Part shown: positions 1 to 8,469 of the stretch, in pieces
How positions within the stretch are numbered: position 1 is the stretch's first letter
Layout: each line of letters opens with the position of its first letter
NCBI GenBank assembly: GCA_035539075.1
Contig: DATLJB010000005.1
Span: 163,643 to 227,642, forward strand
DNA length: 64,000 bases
From: Dongia_B sp035539075
GTDB taxonomy: Bacteria; Pseudomonadota; Alphaproteobacteria; Dongiales; Dongiaceae
Reading direction: 5' to 3'
Program-made: the position numbers and the translations under genes
The notes under the pieces: model-generated
What the model was told of the DNA's origin: nothing
Database searches by the model: none
What the model saw: the letters and a program-made list of their open reading frames with translations, nothing else

Positions 1-1
1 T

Positions 2-1111
2 CTGGAACAGGCGGTCGCTGCCCCCATTGCGACCGGTCGCCTGGCCGACGCCGGTGCCCGGGTGATCAAGCTGGAGCGGCCGGAAGGCGATTTCGCGCGG
101 GGCTATGACGATTATGTCCTCGGCCAGTCGTCCTATTTCGTCTGGATGAATCGCGGGAAGGAATCCTGCCGCGTCGATCTGCGCAAGCCGGAAGATCTGG
201 CGCTGGTGGAAGCGATGATCGCCAAGGCCGATGTCTTCGTGCAGAACCTGGCGCCGGGTGCGACCGAGCGCCTTGGACTTGGCAGCGAGGATCTGCGCCG
301 GCGCTTCCCGAGGCTCATCACCTGCGACATCAGCGGGTATGCCCCAGGCACGCCAAGCTATTACCGCAAGGCCTATGACCTGCTGGTGCAGGCGGAGGTC
401 GGGCTTGCCTATGTGACGGGAACGGATGTCTCCGGACCGAGCCGGGTCGGCATCTCGATCTGTGATATCACCACTGGCCAGGCTGCCTATGCCGCGATAC
501 TCGAGGCATTGATCAGGCGCGCGCAAACCGGAAAGGGGGTGCACTTGCAGGTCTCGCTTTTCGACACCATCGCCGATTACATGAACGTCCCGTATCTGAC
601 GCGCCGCTATGGCGGCCAGGAGCCGTCGCGGTTGGGCCTGGCGCATCCTTCGATCGCTCCTTACGGCAATTTCCGCCTGCGCGACGGCAGCGTGCTGCTG
701 TCGATCCAGAGCGAGCGCGAATGGAAGATCTTCTGCCTCGACGTGCTGCGGGACGAGATGCTGTTCGCCGACAGCCGCTTCGACAGCAATGTGAAGCGGG
801 TCCGGAATCGCGCGGCGCTCGATGCGCGCATCGGGGAGAAGCTCGTCGCGCGCTCGGCTGCCGAGGTTACCGCGATACTGGAAGAGGCGAAGATTGCCTT
901 CGGCTTGGTATCGACCATGAGCGATCTGCTGAAGCATGAAAGCGCCACCGTTCTTCCGGTGGCGACCCCCGCCGGAACGGTGGAGGTGCTGGCGCCGCCC
1001 GTCATCGTCGATGGCGAGCGCCCGGCACTGGGCCGCGTGCCGGCCCTCGGCGAGCACGACGCGGCCCTGCGCCGGGAATTTTCGGTTGACGGGAGCGTTG
1101 CCGCGTCATGA
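2..1111 (+). CDS. CaiB/BaiF family CoA-transferase (class III), 5'-truncated; candidate itaconate CoA-transferase
   Basis: The frame is open from base 2 and upstream of the first in-frame GTG at 62, so the gene starts before the window. The visible N-terminus (GRLADAGARVIKLERPEGD) is the family's nucleotide-fold strand and CoA-binding region, and the Asp of 'LLVQAEVGLAYVTG' neighbourhoods fits the fold. About 370 residues are visible of a usual 390-410. These enzymes move CoA between carboxylic acids through a glutamyl/aspartyl anhydride. The stop overlaps the next ATG by 4 nt (ATGA), so translation is probably coupled. With the hydratase and lyase four and five genes downstream, I infer an Ict-like role (succinyl-CoA plus itaconate). 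The family call is firm; the substrate is not. Confidence 0.85.
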   Translation: MEQAVAAPIATGRLADAGARVIKLERPEGDFARGYDDYVLGQSSYFVWMNRGKESCRVDLRKPEDLALVEAMIAKADVFVQNLAPGATERLGLGSEDLRRRFPRLITCDISGYAPGTPSYYRKAYDLLVQAEVGLAYVTGTDVSGPSRVGISICDITTGQAAYAAILEALIRRAQTGKGVHLQVSLFDTIADYMNVPYLTRRYGGQEPSRLGLAHPSIAPYGNFRLRDGSVLLSIQSEREWKIFCLDVLRDEMLFADSRFDSNVKRVRNRAALDARIGEKLVARSAAEVTAILEEAKIAFGLVSTMSDLLKHESATVLPVATPAGTVEVLAPPVIVDGERPALGRVPALGEHDAALRREFSVDGSVAAS

Positions 1112-2442
1112 GGACCGATGTTCAAGCGACCGGCAGGGGAGGCGCTTCGCTCAGCAGTGATTTGGCGCAACTCATCCGCGGCAAGCCGGTGAGCGCTGCC
1201 GATCTCGAACAGGCGGCCCTGTTCGTGCTCGATACCTTATCCTGCGCGATCGGCGCGCGCGCTTCGAAACCGGCGCGTATCCTCGCCAAGGTTTCGCCCC
1301 TGGCGCTCGACGATGTCGACAAGTCTTCGTTCTATCTCGGCGGCATCGCCCATATCCTCGAAATGGACGATCTTCATCGCGGCTCGGTCACCCATCCGGG
1401 CTCGGTAGTGATTCCCGCCGCCTGGGCCTTCGCCCATCGGCAGAATATGGGGGGCAGGGCTTTCCTGAAGGCCGTCCTGGCGGGCTATGAAGCCTGCACG
1501 CGGGTGGGCATGGCCGTCGGCAAGGAGCATTACCGGGTCTGGCACAATACGGCGACCTGCGGTCCATTCGGCTCTGCCATGGCGGTCGCCCTGCTGGCCG
1601 ACCTGACACCGGAACAGACGGTCTGGGCCCTGGGCAATGCCGGCACGCAATCGGCCGGCCTGTGGGAATTCCTCGCCGACGGCGCCATGAGCAAGCATCT
1701 GCATACTGCGCGCGGCGCCCAGGCCGGGTTGATGGCGGCGCGCCTTGCCAAGGAAGGCTTCACCGGGCCGACACGCATTCTCGAGGGCGAGAAGGGCTTC
1801 TTCAAAGGCCTTTGTCCGGATCCCGATCCGGCGGCGGTGCTGCGCGAGCCGGATGCGCCCTGGCAGCTGGTGCAGACCTCGATCAAGCCCTGGCCCTGCT
1901 GTCGTCATACGCATCCGACGATCGATGCGGCGCTGGAGCTGCATCGTGAACTCGGCGGCCGTCCGGTCGCCAGGATCGATGTCGGCACCTATCGCGCGGC
2001 GATCGATGTCTGCGATCGCGCAGATCCGACCGAGCCCTATGGCGCGCGTTTTTCGCTGCAGCACTGCGTTGCTGCAGCCATAGCTGCGGGCAAGGTGGAT
2101 GCCGCCTCGTTCGAAGCGGCGGGACGCGCCGCGGTCAAGGATCTGCGCCCGCTGGTATCGCTGCGGGTCGATGGCCAGGTCGACGCGGCTTATCCGCAAT
2201 CCTGGGGCACGGTGGTGACTGTAGAAACGATAGAGGGCAAGCGTCTGACCGCGTCGCGCCGCGAATGCAAGGGCGATCCCGGCAATCCGGTAACAGCCGC
2301 GGAGTTGCAGCTGAAAGCGGGCGACCTGATGGCGACGGCCGGAATCACGCAGACGCGGGCCGCCGCCTTTATCGAAGCTGTCGGGAGGCTCGCCGATGAT
2401 TTGCCGGTGCGCGACCTGCGGCTCGAAGAATTGATCGTCTGA
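1108..2442 (+). CDS. MmgE/PrpD family protein
   Basis: A 444-residue protein of normal family length (440-460). It shows the expected landmarks: DLEQAALFVLDTLSCAIGAR at the N-terminus, a 'GGIAHILEMDDLHRGSVTHPGS' type segment matching the family's active-site region (D-D-x-H), and a C-terminal helical half with KPWPCCRHTHPTIDA. The family includes 2-methylcitrate dehydratase, cis-aconitate decarboxylase and iminodisuccinate epimerase. The start is the ATG that overlaps the upstream stop. In Pseudomonas a member lies inside the itaconate-degradation cluster, where its exact role is not settled to my knowledge. Here it sits between a CoA-transferase and an SDR, so it probably acts on the same C5/C6 acid. 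The specific reaction is unknown. Confidence 0.85.
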   Translation: MRTDVQATGRGGASLSSDLAQLIRGKPVSAADLEQAALFVLDTLSCAIGARASKPARILAKVSPLALDDVDKSSFYLGGIAHILEMDDLHRGSVTHPGSVVIPAAWAFAHRQNMGGRAFLKAVLAGYEACTRVGMAVGKEHYRVWHNTATCGPFGSAMAVALLADLTPEQTVWALGNAGTQSAGLWEFLADGAMSKHLHTARGAQAGLMAARLAKEGFTGPTRILEGEKGFFKGLCPDPDPAAVLREPDAPWQLVQTSIKPWPCCRHTHPTIDAALELHRELGGRPVARIDVGTYRAAIDVCDRADPTEPYGARFSLQHCVAAAIAAGKVDAASFEAAGRAAVKDLRPLVSLRVDGQVDAAYPQSWGTVVTVETIEGKRLTASRRECKGDPGNPVTAAELQLKAGDLMATAGITQTRAAAFIEAVGRLADDLPVRDLRLEELIV

Positions 2443-2467
2443 CGGCAATGACGAGGGCAGGGCGCCA

Positions 2468-3217
2468 ATGAGGCTCGCGGGAAAATCCATCATCGTGACG
2501 GGCGGGGGCGCCGGTTTCGGCGCCGCCATGTGCAGGCGCTTCGCGGCCGATGGGGCCAGCGTTCTGGTTGCCGACATCGACCGGCAGAATGCAGAACAGG
2601 TTGCCCGGGAGATCGGCGCGAATGCGGTCGCCTTCCATGCCGATGTCACCAGCAGGGCAGACCACGCGGCGATGGCCGTCAGGGCCCTGGAGGCCTTTGG
2701 CGATCTTCACGCCGTCGTCAACAATGCGGGCATTGTCCAGCGCAATATGTCGGCCGACACGGTCGAGGAGGCGGTGTTCGACCGCATCTTCGACGTCAAC
2801 GTGAAGTCGATCTATTATTCGGTGCAGGAGATCGTGCCGATTTTTCGCCGCCGCGGCGGCGGTACCATGCTCAATATCGGCTCGACCGGCGGCATCCGGC
2901 CGCGGCCGGGCCTCGCCTGGTACAATGCCTCGAAAGGGGCGGTCGATCTGGTCTCGAAATCGCTTGCCGTCGAGTTGGCGCCGGATCGCATCCGGGTGAA
3001 TGCGATCTGCCCGGCGCTCGGCACCACGGCGATGCTGGAACCGGTCATGGGCGGTCCCGATAGTCCGGAAAATCGCGCCAAGTTCGTCGCCACGATTCCG
3101 CTCGGCCGCTTATGCGATCCCGAAGACGTCGCCAACGCGGCGCTCTATCTGCTCTCCGACGAGGCGAGCTTCGTGACTGGCATCTGCCTGCCGGTTGATG
3201 GCGGCCGCACCATCTGA
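2468..3217 (+). CDS. SDR family NAD(P)-dependent oxidoreductase
   Basis: A 249-residue classical short-chain dehydrogenase. The TGGGAGFG cofactor loop is at about residues 11-18, NNAG at 85-88, and the catalytic Ser139, Tyr152 and Lys156 (YNASK) are all present. The acidic 'VADID' after strand 2 suggests NAD(H) preference. The C-terminus (SFVTGICLPVDGG) is the usual tetramer-interface motif. It lies 25 nt after the MmgE/PrpD gene in the same operon and probably oxidises a hydroxyacid or hydroxyacyl-CoA intermediate. It takes the place that a VOC-family gene holds in the Pseudomonas itaconate cluster as I recall it. Confidence 0.9.
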   Translation: MRLAGKSIIVTGGGAGFGAAMCRRFAADGASVLVADIDRQNAEQVAREIGANAVAFHADVTSRADHAAMAVRALEAFGDLHAVVNNAGIVQRNMSADTVEEAVFDRIFDVNVKSIYYSVQEIVPIFRRRGGGTMLNIGSTGGIRPRPGLAWYNASKGAVDLVSKSLAVELAPDRIRVNAICPALGTTAMLEPVMGGPDSPENRAKFVATIPLGRLCDPEDVANAALYLLSDEASFVTGICLPVDGGRTI

Positions 3218-3260
3218 CATCGCGCGCTGCATCGATGATCGATTGAAGAGGTTTAATTCC

Positions 3261-4421
3261 TTGGAACAGCAAGATACGAATCATAGCGATATCCGCGCCT
3301 CGGTGCGCAAGTTGTGCGAGCAGTTTCCGGGCGAATACTGGCGCCGGCTCGATCGCGATTCCGCCTATCCCAAGGAATTCATCGCCGCCTTGACGGAATC
3401 CGGCTTCCTCGCCGCGCTCATCCCGGAGGAATATGGCGGCGCCGGCCTGCCCCTGTCTGCGGCGGCGGCAATCCTCGAAGAAATCCAGCATGCAGGCGCC
3501 AATGGCGCCACCTGCCATGCCCAGATGTATATCATGGGCACGGTGCTGCGGCATGGCTCCCCGACGCAGAAGCAGGCCTATCTGCCGGGCATCGCCGCCG
3601 GTGAATTGCGGCTGCAGGCCTTCGGCGTGACGGAGCCGACCAGCGGTTCCGATACCTCGTCGATCCGCACCACGGCGGTGCGCGACGGCGATGAATATGT
3701 CATCAACGGCCAGAAGATCTGGACCAGCCGGGCGGAATATTCCGACCTCATGCTATTGCTGGCGCGCACCACGCCGAAGGATAAGGTGGAGAAGCGTACC
3801 GACGGCCTGTCGGTCTTCATTCTCGATATGCGCGTGGCGCGGCAGGCCGGGCTGACTATCCGGCCGATCCGCACCATGATGAATCATTCCACCACCGAGG
3901 TCTTCTTCGACAACGTGCGGGTTCCCGCCGCCAATCTAGTCGGCGAGGAAGGCAAGGGGTTCCGATATATCCTGTCCGGGATGAATGCCGAGCGCCTGCT
4001 GATCGCCGCCGAATGTATCGGCGACGCCAAGTGGTTCCTGGACAAGGCGACGGCCTATGCCCGCGAACGCACCTTGTTCGGGCGGCCGATCGGCCAGAAC
4101 CAGGGCGTGCAGTTTCCCCTGGCGCGCGCTTATGCCAATATGCGGGCGGCCGAACTGATGGTGAAGGAAGGCATCTGCCTCTATGAGGCCGGGGCCAATT
4201 GCGGCGCCGAGGCCAATATGGCGAAGATGCTGGCGGCGGACGCCTCCTTCGAAGCCGCCAATGCCTGCATCCAGACACATGGCGGTTTCGGCTTCGCCGA
4301 GGAATATGATGTCGAACGCAAGTTCCGCGAGACCCGGCTGTACCAGGTGGCGCCGATATCGACCAATCTCATCCTCTCCTATCTGTCAGAGCATGTCCTG
4401 CGTCTGCCGCGCTCATTCTGA
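3261..4421 (+). CDS. Acyl-CoA dehydrogenase, FAD-dependent
   Basis: I place the start at TTG 3261, which follows GAAGAGG (3245-3251) with 9 nt spacing and gives 386 residues, the family norm. The open frame extends back to 3195 inside the SDR gene, but that stretch has no good ribosome site. FAD/substrate motifs are clear: FGVTEPTSGSDTSSI, ING-QKIWTSRAEYSD, and the C-terminal QTHGGFGFAEEYDVER. At the position of the usual C-terminal catalytic Glu (IYEGT) this protein has LYQVAP. The Glu in 'MNAERLLIAAE' matches the isovaleryl-CoA-dehydrogenase-type base instead. It ends in LPRSF, common in one proteobacterial subfamily. It probably desaturates a branched or C5 acyl-CoA feeding the hydratase downstream. 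Confidence 0.9.
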   Translation: MEQQDTNHSDIRASVRKLCEQFPGEYWRRLDRDSAYPKEFIAALTESGFLAALIPEEYGGAGLPLSAAAAILEEIQHAGANGATCHAQMYIMGTVLRHGSPTQKQAYLPGIAAGELRLQAFGVTEPTSGSDTSSIRTTAVRDGDEYVINGQKIWTSRAEYSDLMLLLARTTPKDKVEKRTDGLSVFILDMRVARQAGLTIRPIRTMMNHSTTEVFFDNVRVPAANLVGEEGKGFRYILSGMNAERLLIAAECIGDAKWFLDKATAYARERTLFGRPIGQNQGVQFPLARAYANMRAAELMVKEGICLYEAGANCGAEANMAKMLAADASFEAANACIQTHGGFGFAEEYDVERKFRETRLYQVAPISTNLILSYLSEHVLRLPRSF

Positions 4422-4462
4422 CCGGGGAAAGGCTGAATGGGGAAAGGCTGACCGGGGAAAGG
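4418..4462 (+). repeat. Three 15-bp tandem units at the acyl-CoA dehydrogenase stop codon
   Basis: Units CTGACCGGGGAAAGG, CTGAATGGGGAAAGG and CTGACCGGGGAAAGG lie head to tail. The first contains the dehydrogenase stop. They fill most of the 74-nt gap before the hydratase ATG at 4496 and probably arose by slippage. The purine-rich GGGGAAAGG cores look like Shine-Dalgarno sequences but are too far from the ATG to act directly. Confidence 0.85.
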
Positions 4463-4495
4463 AAGCGGCATGCGGCGATATGTAGAGGCGAAATC

Positions 4496-5356
4496 ATGAC
4501 GGCGATCGATATTGAGGCCTGCAAGGGCTGGATCGGCAGATCGACCGAAGACGTCGATATCATAACGCCGCGCCTGCTGAACGAATATCGGGTGACCTTC
4601 GATCCGTTCCTGGCCGACGTGCCGGGACTGCAGGTTCCTCTCGGCTTCCACTGGTGCCTGTCGCCGTTGCTGGCGCCGTTGCGCGACCTCGGGCCGGATG
4701 GCCATCCCGCGAAGGGCAGCTTCCTGCCGCCGGTGCCGCTGCCACGCCGCATGTGGGCCGGCGGCGCGATCGATTTTCACGGCGACCTGCGACCGGGAGA
4801 CCATGTGCGACGGCGCTCGACGATTGCCAGCATTGACCTCAAGCAAGGCCGCAGCGGCCAGCTCTGCTTTGTCGGCCTGCGTCATGACTATCAGACGGAG
4901 CGTGGCTTGGCGCTTTCCGAGCTGCAGAACATCGTTTATCGCGACGCACCGGCGGCGGAGCAACCCGCGCAAACCACCGCACCCGGCGTTGACGTCGCGG
5001 CTGGGGATGGTGTGCTGGAGAGCAGTTGGAGCGTCGATCCGACGCCGACCATGCTGTTCAGGTATTCGGCACTGACCTTCAACGGGCATCGCATCCATTA
5101 CGATTACCCTTATGCCACCGCGCAAGAAGGCTATGCGGGCCTTGTGGTGCATGGGCCGATGCAGGCGGCGCTGATGCTCAACCTGGCAGCGGCGAGCCGC
5201 CGCGCCGTGCCGCGCCGTTTCAGCTATCGCGGGCTGGTGCCGCTGATCGCGGGACAGGCATTTCGCGTGCGGCTCCAGCATGCCGAGCCCGCGTCACGCT
5301 GCTTCACGCAGATCGAGGGCGGATTGATCAACATGCAGGGAGAGGCAGTATGGTAA
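4496..5356 (+). CDS. FAS1-like / MaoC-type hydratase; candidate itaconyl-CoA or mesaconyl-C4-CoA hydratase
   Basis: A 286-residue double hot-dog protein. The N-terminal half resembles the FAS1-like dehydratase/MaoC N-domain. The C-terminal half holds the catalytic signature FNGHRIHYDYPYA followed by VVHGP, where Asp and His act in hydration of an enoyl-CoA. This arrangement is typical of mesaconyl-C4-CoA hydratase (Mch2/Meh-like) and of itaconyl-CoA hydratase (Ich). It overlaps the downstream lyase ATG by 7 nt, so the two are probably translationally coupled. An Ich-like role fits the lyase next door, since hydrated itaconyl-CoA is citramalyl-CoA. The family call is strong; substrate assignment is inference from neighbours. 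Confidence 0.82.
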   Translation: MTAIDIEACKGWIGRSTEDVDIITPRLLNEYRVTFDPFLADVPGLQVPLGFHWCLSPLLAPLRDLGPDGHPAKGSFLPPVPLPRRMWAGGAIDFHGDLRPGDHVRRRSTIASIDLKQGRSGQLCFVGLRHDYQTERGLALSELQNIVYRDAPAAEQPAQTTAPGVDVAAGDGVLESSWSVDPTPTMLFRYSALTFNGHRIHYDYPYATAQEGYAGLVVHGPMQAALMLNLAAASRRAVPRRFSYRGLVPLIAGQAFRVRLQHAEPASRCFTQIEGGLINMQGEAVW

Positions 5357-6162
5357 CGGCTTTCCGGGCGCCGATCGTGCCGCTCTTCGTTCCAGCCGAC
5401 CGGCCGGAACGCTTCGCCAAGGCGGCGCAGAGCGGCGCGGACGCGGTCATCCTTGACCTCGAGGACGCAGTGTCGCCGGACCAGAAGGACGCCGCCCGCC
5501 GGAACCTAGCCACCCATCAAGTGCGCGGCCTGCCGGTCATCATCCGCATCAATGCACGGGAGTCACCCTGCTTTGACGCGGATCTTGCGGCCCTCTCCGA
5601 CACCGCCTTCTCCGCCGTCATGTTGCCGAAGACGAACAGCGCCGGCGATATCGCGGCGGTGCATGAGAAGCTGGGGCGGATAGGGCCCGTCGTGCCGCTG
5701 ATCGAGACAGCATTGGGGCTCGCCAACCTGCCGGAGATTCTCGCCGCGTCCGGCGTCGGCGTGGTCGCTTTCGGTGCGCTCGACTACGCCGTCGATCTTG
5801 GCTGCAGTCCCGGCTGGGAGAGCCTGCTGATGGCGCGCAGCGAGATCGTCTTCCGCTCGCGCCTGGCCGGTCTTTCGGCGCCGATCGACGGGGTGACCAC
5901 AGTGTTCAATGACCCGAAGATCGTGGAAGCCGAAGCGGCGAGGGCCATCAGCCTTGGCTTTGGCGGCAAGCTCATGATCCATCCGAACCAGATTGCACCG
6001 GCCCTCAGGGCCTTCCTGCCGGATCAGCAGGCGCTGAGCTGGGCGAAGCAGGTGATCGAGGTCTCCGGCGAGGGCGCCGCTGCGCAGCTTGACGGCGTGA
6101 TGGTAGACCGCCCGGTCCTGGAACGGGCCCGTCGGATCATCGCCCTCTCCGGAGAGGGATGA
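5350..6162 (+). CDS. HpcH/HpaI / citrate lyase beta-like CoA ester lyase; candidate citramalyl-CoA lyase
   Basis: I chose ATG 5350, preceded by GGGAGAGG and overlapping the hydratase stop, although the frame is open much further upstream inside the hydratase gene. The 270-residue protein starts LFVPADRPERFAKAAQSGAD and carries the Mg-binding and CoA-contact motifs VILDLEDAVSP, VPLIETALGL (Glu ligand) and KLMIHPNQI. Family members cleave malyl-, citryl- or citramalyl-CoA. A citramalyl-CoA lyase (Ccl) would give acetyl-CoA and pyruvate, which closes the pathway suggested by this operon. It is the last gene of the operon, with a convergent gene ending 15 nt downstream. Confidence 0.85.
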   Translation: MVTAFRAPIVPLFVPADRPERFAKAAQSGADAVILDLEDAVSPDQKDAARRNLATHQVRGLPVIIRINARESPCFDADLAALSDTAFSAVMLPKTNSAGDIAAVHEKLGRIGPVVPLIETALGLANLPEILAASGVGVVAFGALDYAVDLGCSPGWESLLMARSEIVFRSRLAGLSAPIDGVTTVFNDPKIVEAEAARAISLGFGGKLMIHPNQIAPALRAFLPDQQALSWAKQVIEVSGEGAAAQLDGVMVDRPVLERARRIIALSGEG

Positions 6163-6177
6163 TCCGGATAGCTACGG

Positions 6178-7284
6178 CTATTTCTGCGCCAGTTTCTGCA
6201 GCAGCATCTTCGAGGTCTGGTATTCGATCTGCCGGTACTGGTTGGTCTGCAGTGCGCTCTCGAAGGCTTGCTTGGCCGCCGCCGTATCGCCGGCCAGCCA
6301 TGCCTGGTGGCCGATATTGAAATAGGCCATGCATAGCCGGTCCTGCCGCAAGGGTGCGGGAAAGGTATCGGCTGCTTCGATCAGCGCCTGGGGCGACATC
6401 TTGCCAAGCAGGAACAGCCCGATCTTGCCAAGATAGCTGCGCGAGCCGACATCGTCGGCGATGCGGTGAAAGTCGCGGGTCGGATCCTCGTGGTCCTCGA
6501 GGCGCAGGAGGCTAGCCCAATAGCCGGGAAGCGGGCTGTGGTAATCGACATGGATCGCATCCATGAATTCCCGGATTGCGACGGCGTGATAGCCCAGCAG
6601 GTAGGCGAGCTGGCCCTCCCACAACGCATATTCCATCGTCACACCCGCGGCCGAAGCTTTGCGGGTCGCTTCCAGCGCGGCGCCATAGTCGCCCCTGGCA
6701 TAGGCAAGTTCGATCGCGACCGCGTTGAAGGCGGTGTTTCGCGGATTGTCCTGCAACGCTTTGGTGATGTCCTGCTGGGCGCTCGTGAACGCGCCGAGGT
6801 CGATCTGCGCTTCAGCACGGCGCGCATAATAGGCGGCGATCTGGCGCGTCGACCCGGCCTTGCCATCGATCAATCGCGTGCAGGCATGGACGCGTTGCTC
6901 GGCAGGCGCCTGGTCGAGATCGCAAATGAGCTTGAGGTCGAGCTGCGGTTCCGTCAGATCGGCCAGCAGCTCCTGCGGTTTTGCAAGAAATTCATTGCGG
7001 GGATCGAGCTTCTGCGCCGCGCTGACATCGCTCCTGGCGCCGGCAAGATCGGCCGTCTTAACCCGCGCCAGGGCGCGCAGGGCATAAGCGCCGGCCTTCA
7101 GGCTCTGGTCGCCGTCATTAGTCTGCGCCACCATATCGTCGCAGGCCTTGAGGTCGATGTCATAGCCGCAGGCGAAGGCATTATGGTCGAGCGTATCGGC
7201 GTGGGCATTGGGGGAAAGGGTGACGAAGCTAATGACGGCCAGGACGGCCAGCGGAAGCAAACGCAACAGCGAAAGGAAACGCAT
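6178..7284 (-). CDS. Secreted tetratricopeptide-repeat-like protein
   Basis: The start at 7284 gives MRFLSLLRLLPLAVLAVISF ending in NAHA, a clean Sec signal peptide (cleavage about residue 29). The frame extends upstream without this logic. The mature part of about 340 residues is helical and Ala-rich, with TPR-like segments (AYALRALARVKTADLAGARSD, YYARRAEAQIDLGAFTSAQQD, FNIGHQAWLAGDTAAAKQAF). Such proteins are periplasmic scaffolds. There is no enzyme motif. It is convergent with the lyase gene and monocistronic as far as I can see. A specific role cannot be given. Confidence 0.7.
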   Translation of the reverse strand: MRFLSLLRLLPLAVLAVISFVTLSPNAHADTLDHNAFACGYDIDLKACDDMVAQTNDGDQSLKAGAYALRALARVKTADLAGARSDVSAAQKLDPRNEFLAKPQELLADLTEPQLDLKLICDLDQAPAEQRVHACTRLIDGKAGSTRQIAAYYARRAEAQIDLGAFTSAQQDITKALQDNPRNTAFNAVAIELAYARGDYGAALEATRKASAAGVTMEYALWEGQLAYLLGYHAVAIREFMDAIHVDYHSPLPGYWASLLRLEDHEDPTRDFHRIADDVGSRSYLGKIGLFLLGKMSPQALIEAADTFPAPLRQDRLCMAYFNIGHQAWLAGDTAAAKQAFESALQTNQYRQIEYQTSKMLLQKLAQK

Positions 7285-7391
7285 ATGGCACACGCTCTCT
7301 ATGCGATGGCGGTCCCGCGTCGCATCGCGAAGTTGACACCCCCTGGTTATGCGGCCGGCATAGCCGTCATCACATGATGTCCCTGAACGCA

Positions 7392-8345
7392 TTATCCAGG
7401 CCGGCCGCTCATCCGCATGGCGGCAATGCCGCTGGCGACGATGAGGGCGATGCCGACCCAGACGATCGGCGCCGGCATGTCGCCAAAGGCGAGGAGGCCG
7501 ACGACGATGGCGGAAACGATCTCGCTATAGCCGAAAGGGGCCAGTTGCGCGGCGCTGGCCAGGCGATGGGCATGGACGATCATGAAATGGCCGATGGCGG
7601 CGATGGCACCCATCAGCGCCATCAATGGCCAATCCGCAAGATCGGGCGTTACCCAGACGAAAGGCATCAGCAGGGAATAGACGGCAGCGCCGAGCAGGGC
7701 GGAGATCGCCGAGGTCACCAGCGCCGGATCCTGCGAACCGAGCTTGCGGGTGGCCAGCATGGCGCCGGCATAGGCGATCCCTGAGGCAAAGCAGAAAAGC
7801 ACGCCGATCGAGATCGCGCCCGCCGTGGGTCGCACCACCAGCGCCGTGCCGATGAAGCCGACGATGACCATGATCCAGCGCGCATAGCCGATCGGCTCTC
7901 GCAGCAGGACGGCGGAGCCCAGCAGGATGAAGAAGGGATAGACGAAGAATACCGCCATGGCATCGGCCAGCGGCATGTTCTTGATGGCGGAAAAGAACAT
8001 CAGGGCGGAGAAGGCCATCAAGCCGCCGCGCAGCAATTGCAGGCCGGGCCGCGCCGGCCGCCACAGCAGGCCCCTGTATTGCCGCAACGCGATCGGCAGC
8101 AGCGCCAGGCTATAGAAGAGAAAGCGCGCCCAGGCGATTTCCAGCACCGGCAGGTGGCCGGCAAGATGTTTGGCGATGGCATCCATGGCCGGCAAGACAG
8201 CGATGCCGGTGACAAGGACCAGGATGCCAAGCAAGGGGCGGTCCTCGGCACTACGCAAGGGGTGCCGGGTCGGGGCCGCCGCCGTCTCGGCAGGGCTCGT
8301 TGAAGAATTTTGCACGTAATCACCGCCGATGATCGAAACGCTCAT
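7392..8345 (-). CDS. DMT/EamA family transporter
   Basis: A 317-residue protein from the ATG at 8345 (MSVSIIGGDYVQ). It has about ten hydrophobic helices arranged as two EamA repeats. The first repeat includes AMDAIAKHLAGHLPVLEIAWARF and the second VLFCFASGIAYAGAMLATRKL. The family exports or imports metabolites such as amino acids, S-adenosylmethionine or drugs. The open frame runs about 37 codons further upstream but contains no better ribosome site. Substrate unknown. It lies alone between the TPR protein and the methyltransferase gene, all on the minus strand. Confidence 0.85.
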   Translation of the reverse strand: MSVSIIGGDYVQNSSTSPAETAAAPTRHPLRSAEDRPLLGILVLVTGIAVLPAMDAIAKHLAGHLPVLEIAWARFLFYSLALLPIALRQYRGLLWRPARPGLQLLRGGLMAFSALMFFSAIKNMPLADAMAVFFVYPFFILLGSAVLLREPIGYARWIMVIVGFIGTALVVRPTAGAISIGVLFCFASGIAYAGAMLATRKLGSQDPALVTSAISALLGAAVYSLLMPFVWVTPDLADWPLMALMGAIAAIGHFMIVHAHRLASAAQLAPFGYSEIVSAIVVGLLAFGDMPAPIVWVGIALIVASGIAAMRMSGRPG

Positions 8346-8469
8346 GCGGGACGGCAACCATAGGCGTGACGGCCTTCCCCGACCCATGGATAGCCGGGCA
8401 ATCGGGGTGGCGTCCAGGGGTGACCCGGCTAGCGCGAGAATTGTGGCCCCTGCCATGGCGGGCTCCCTC

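Noticed and set aside
1237..2649. 470-codon minus-strand frame opposite the MmgE/PrpD gene
   Set aside because: High-GC antisense shadow of a clearly recognised gene; Arg/Gly-rich composition, no motif.
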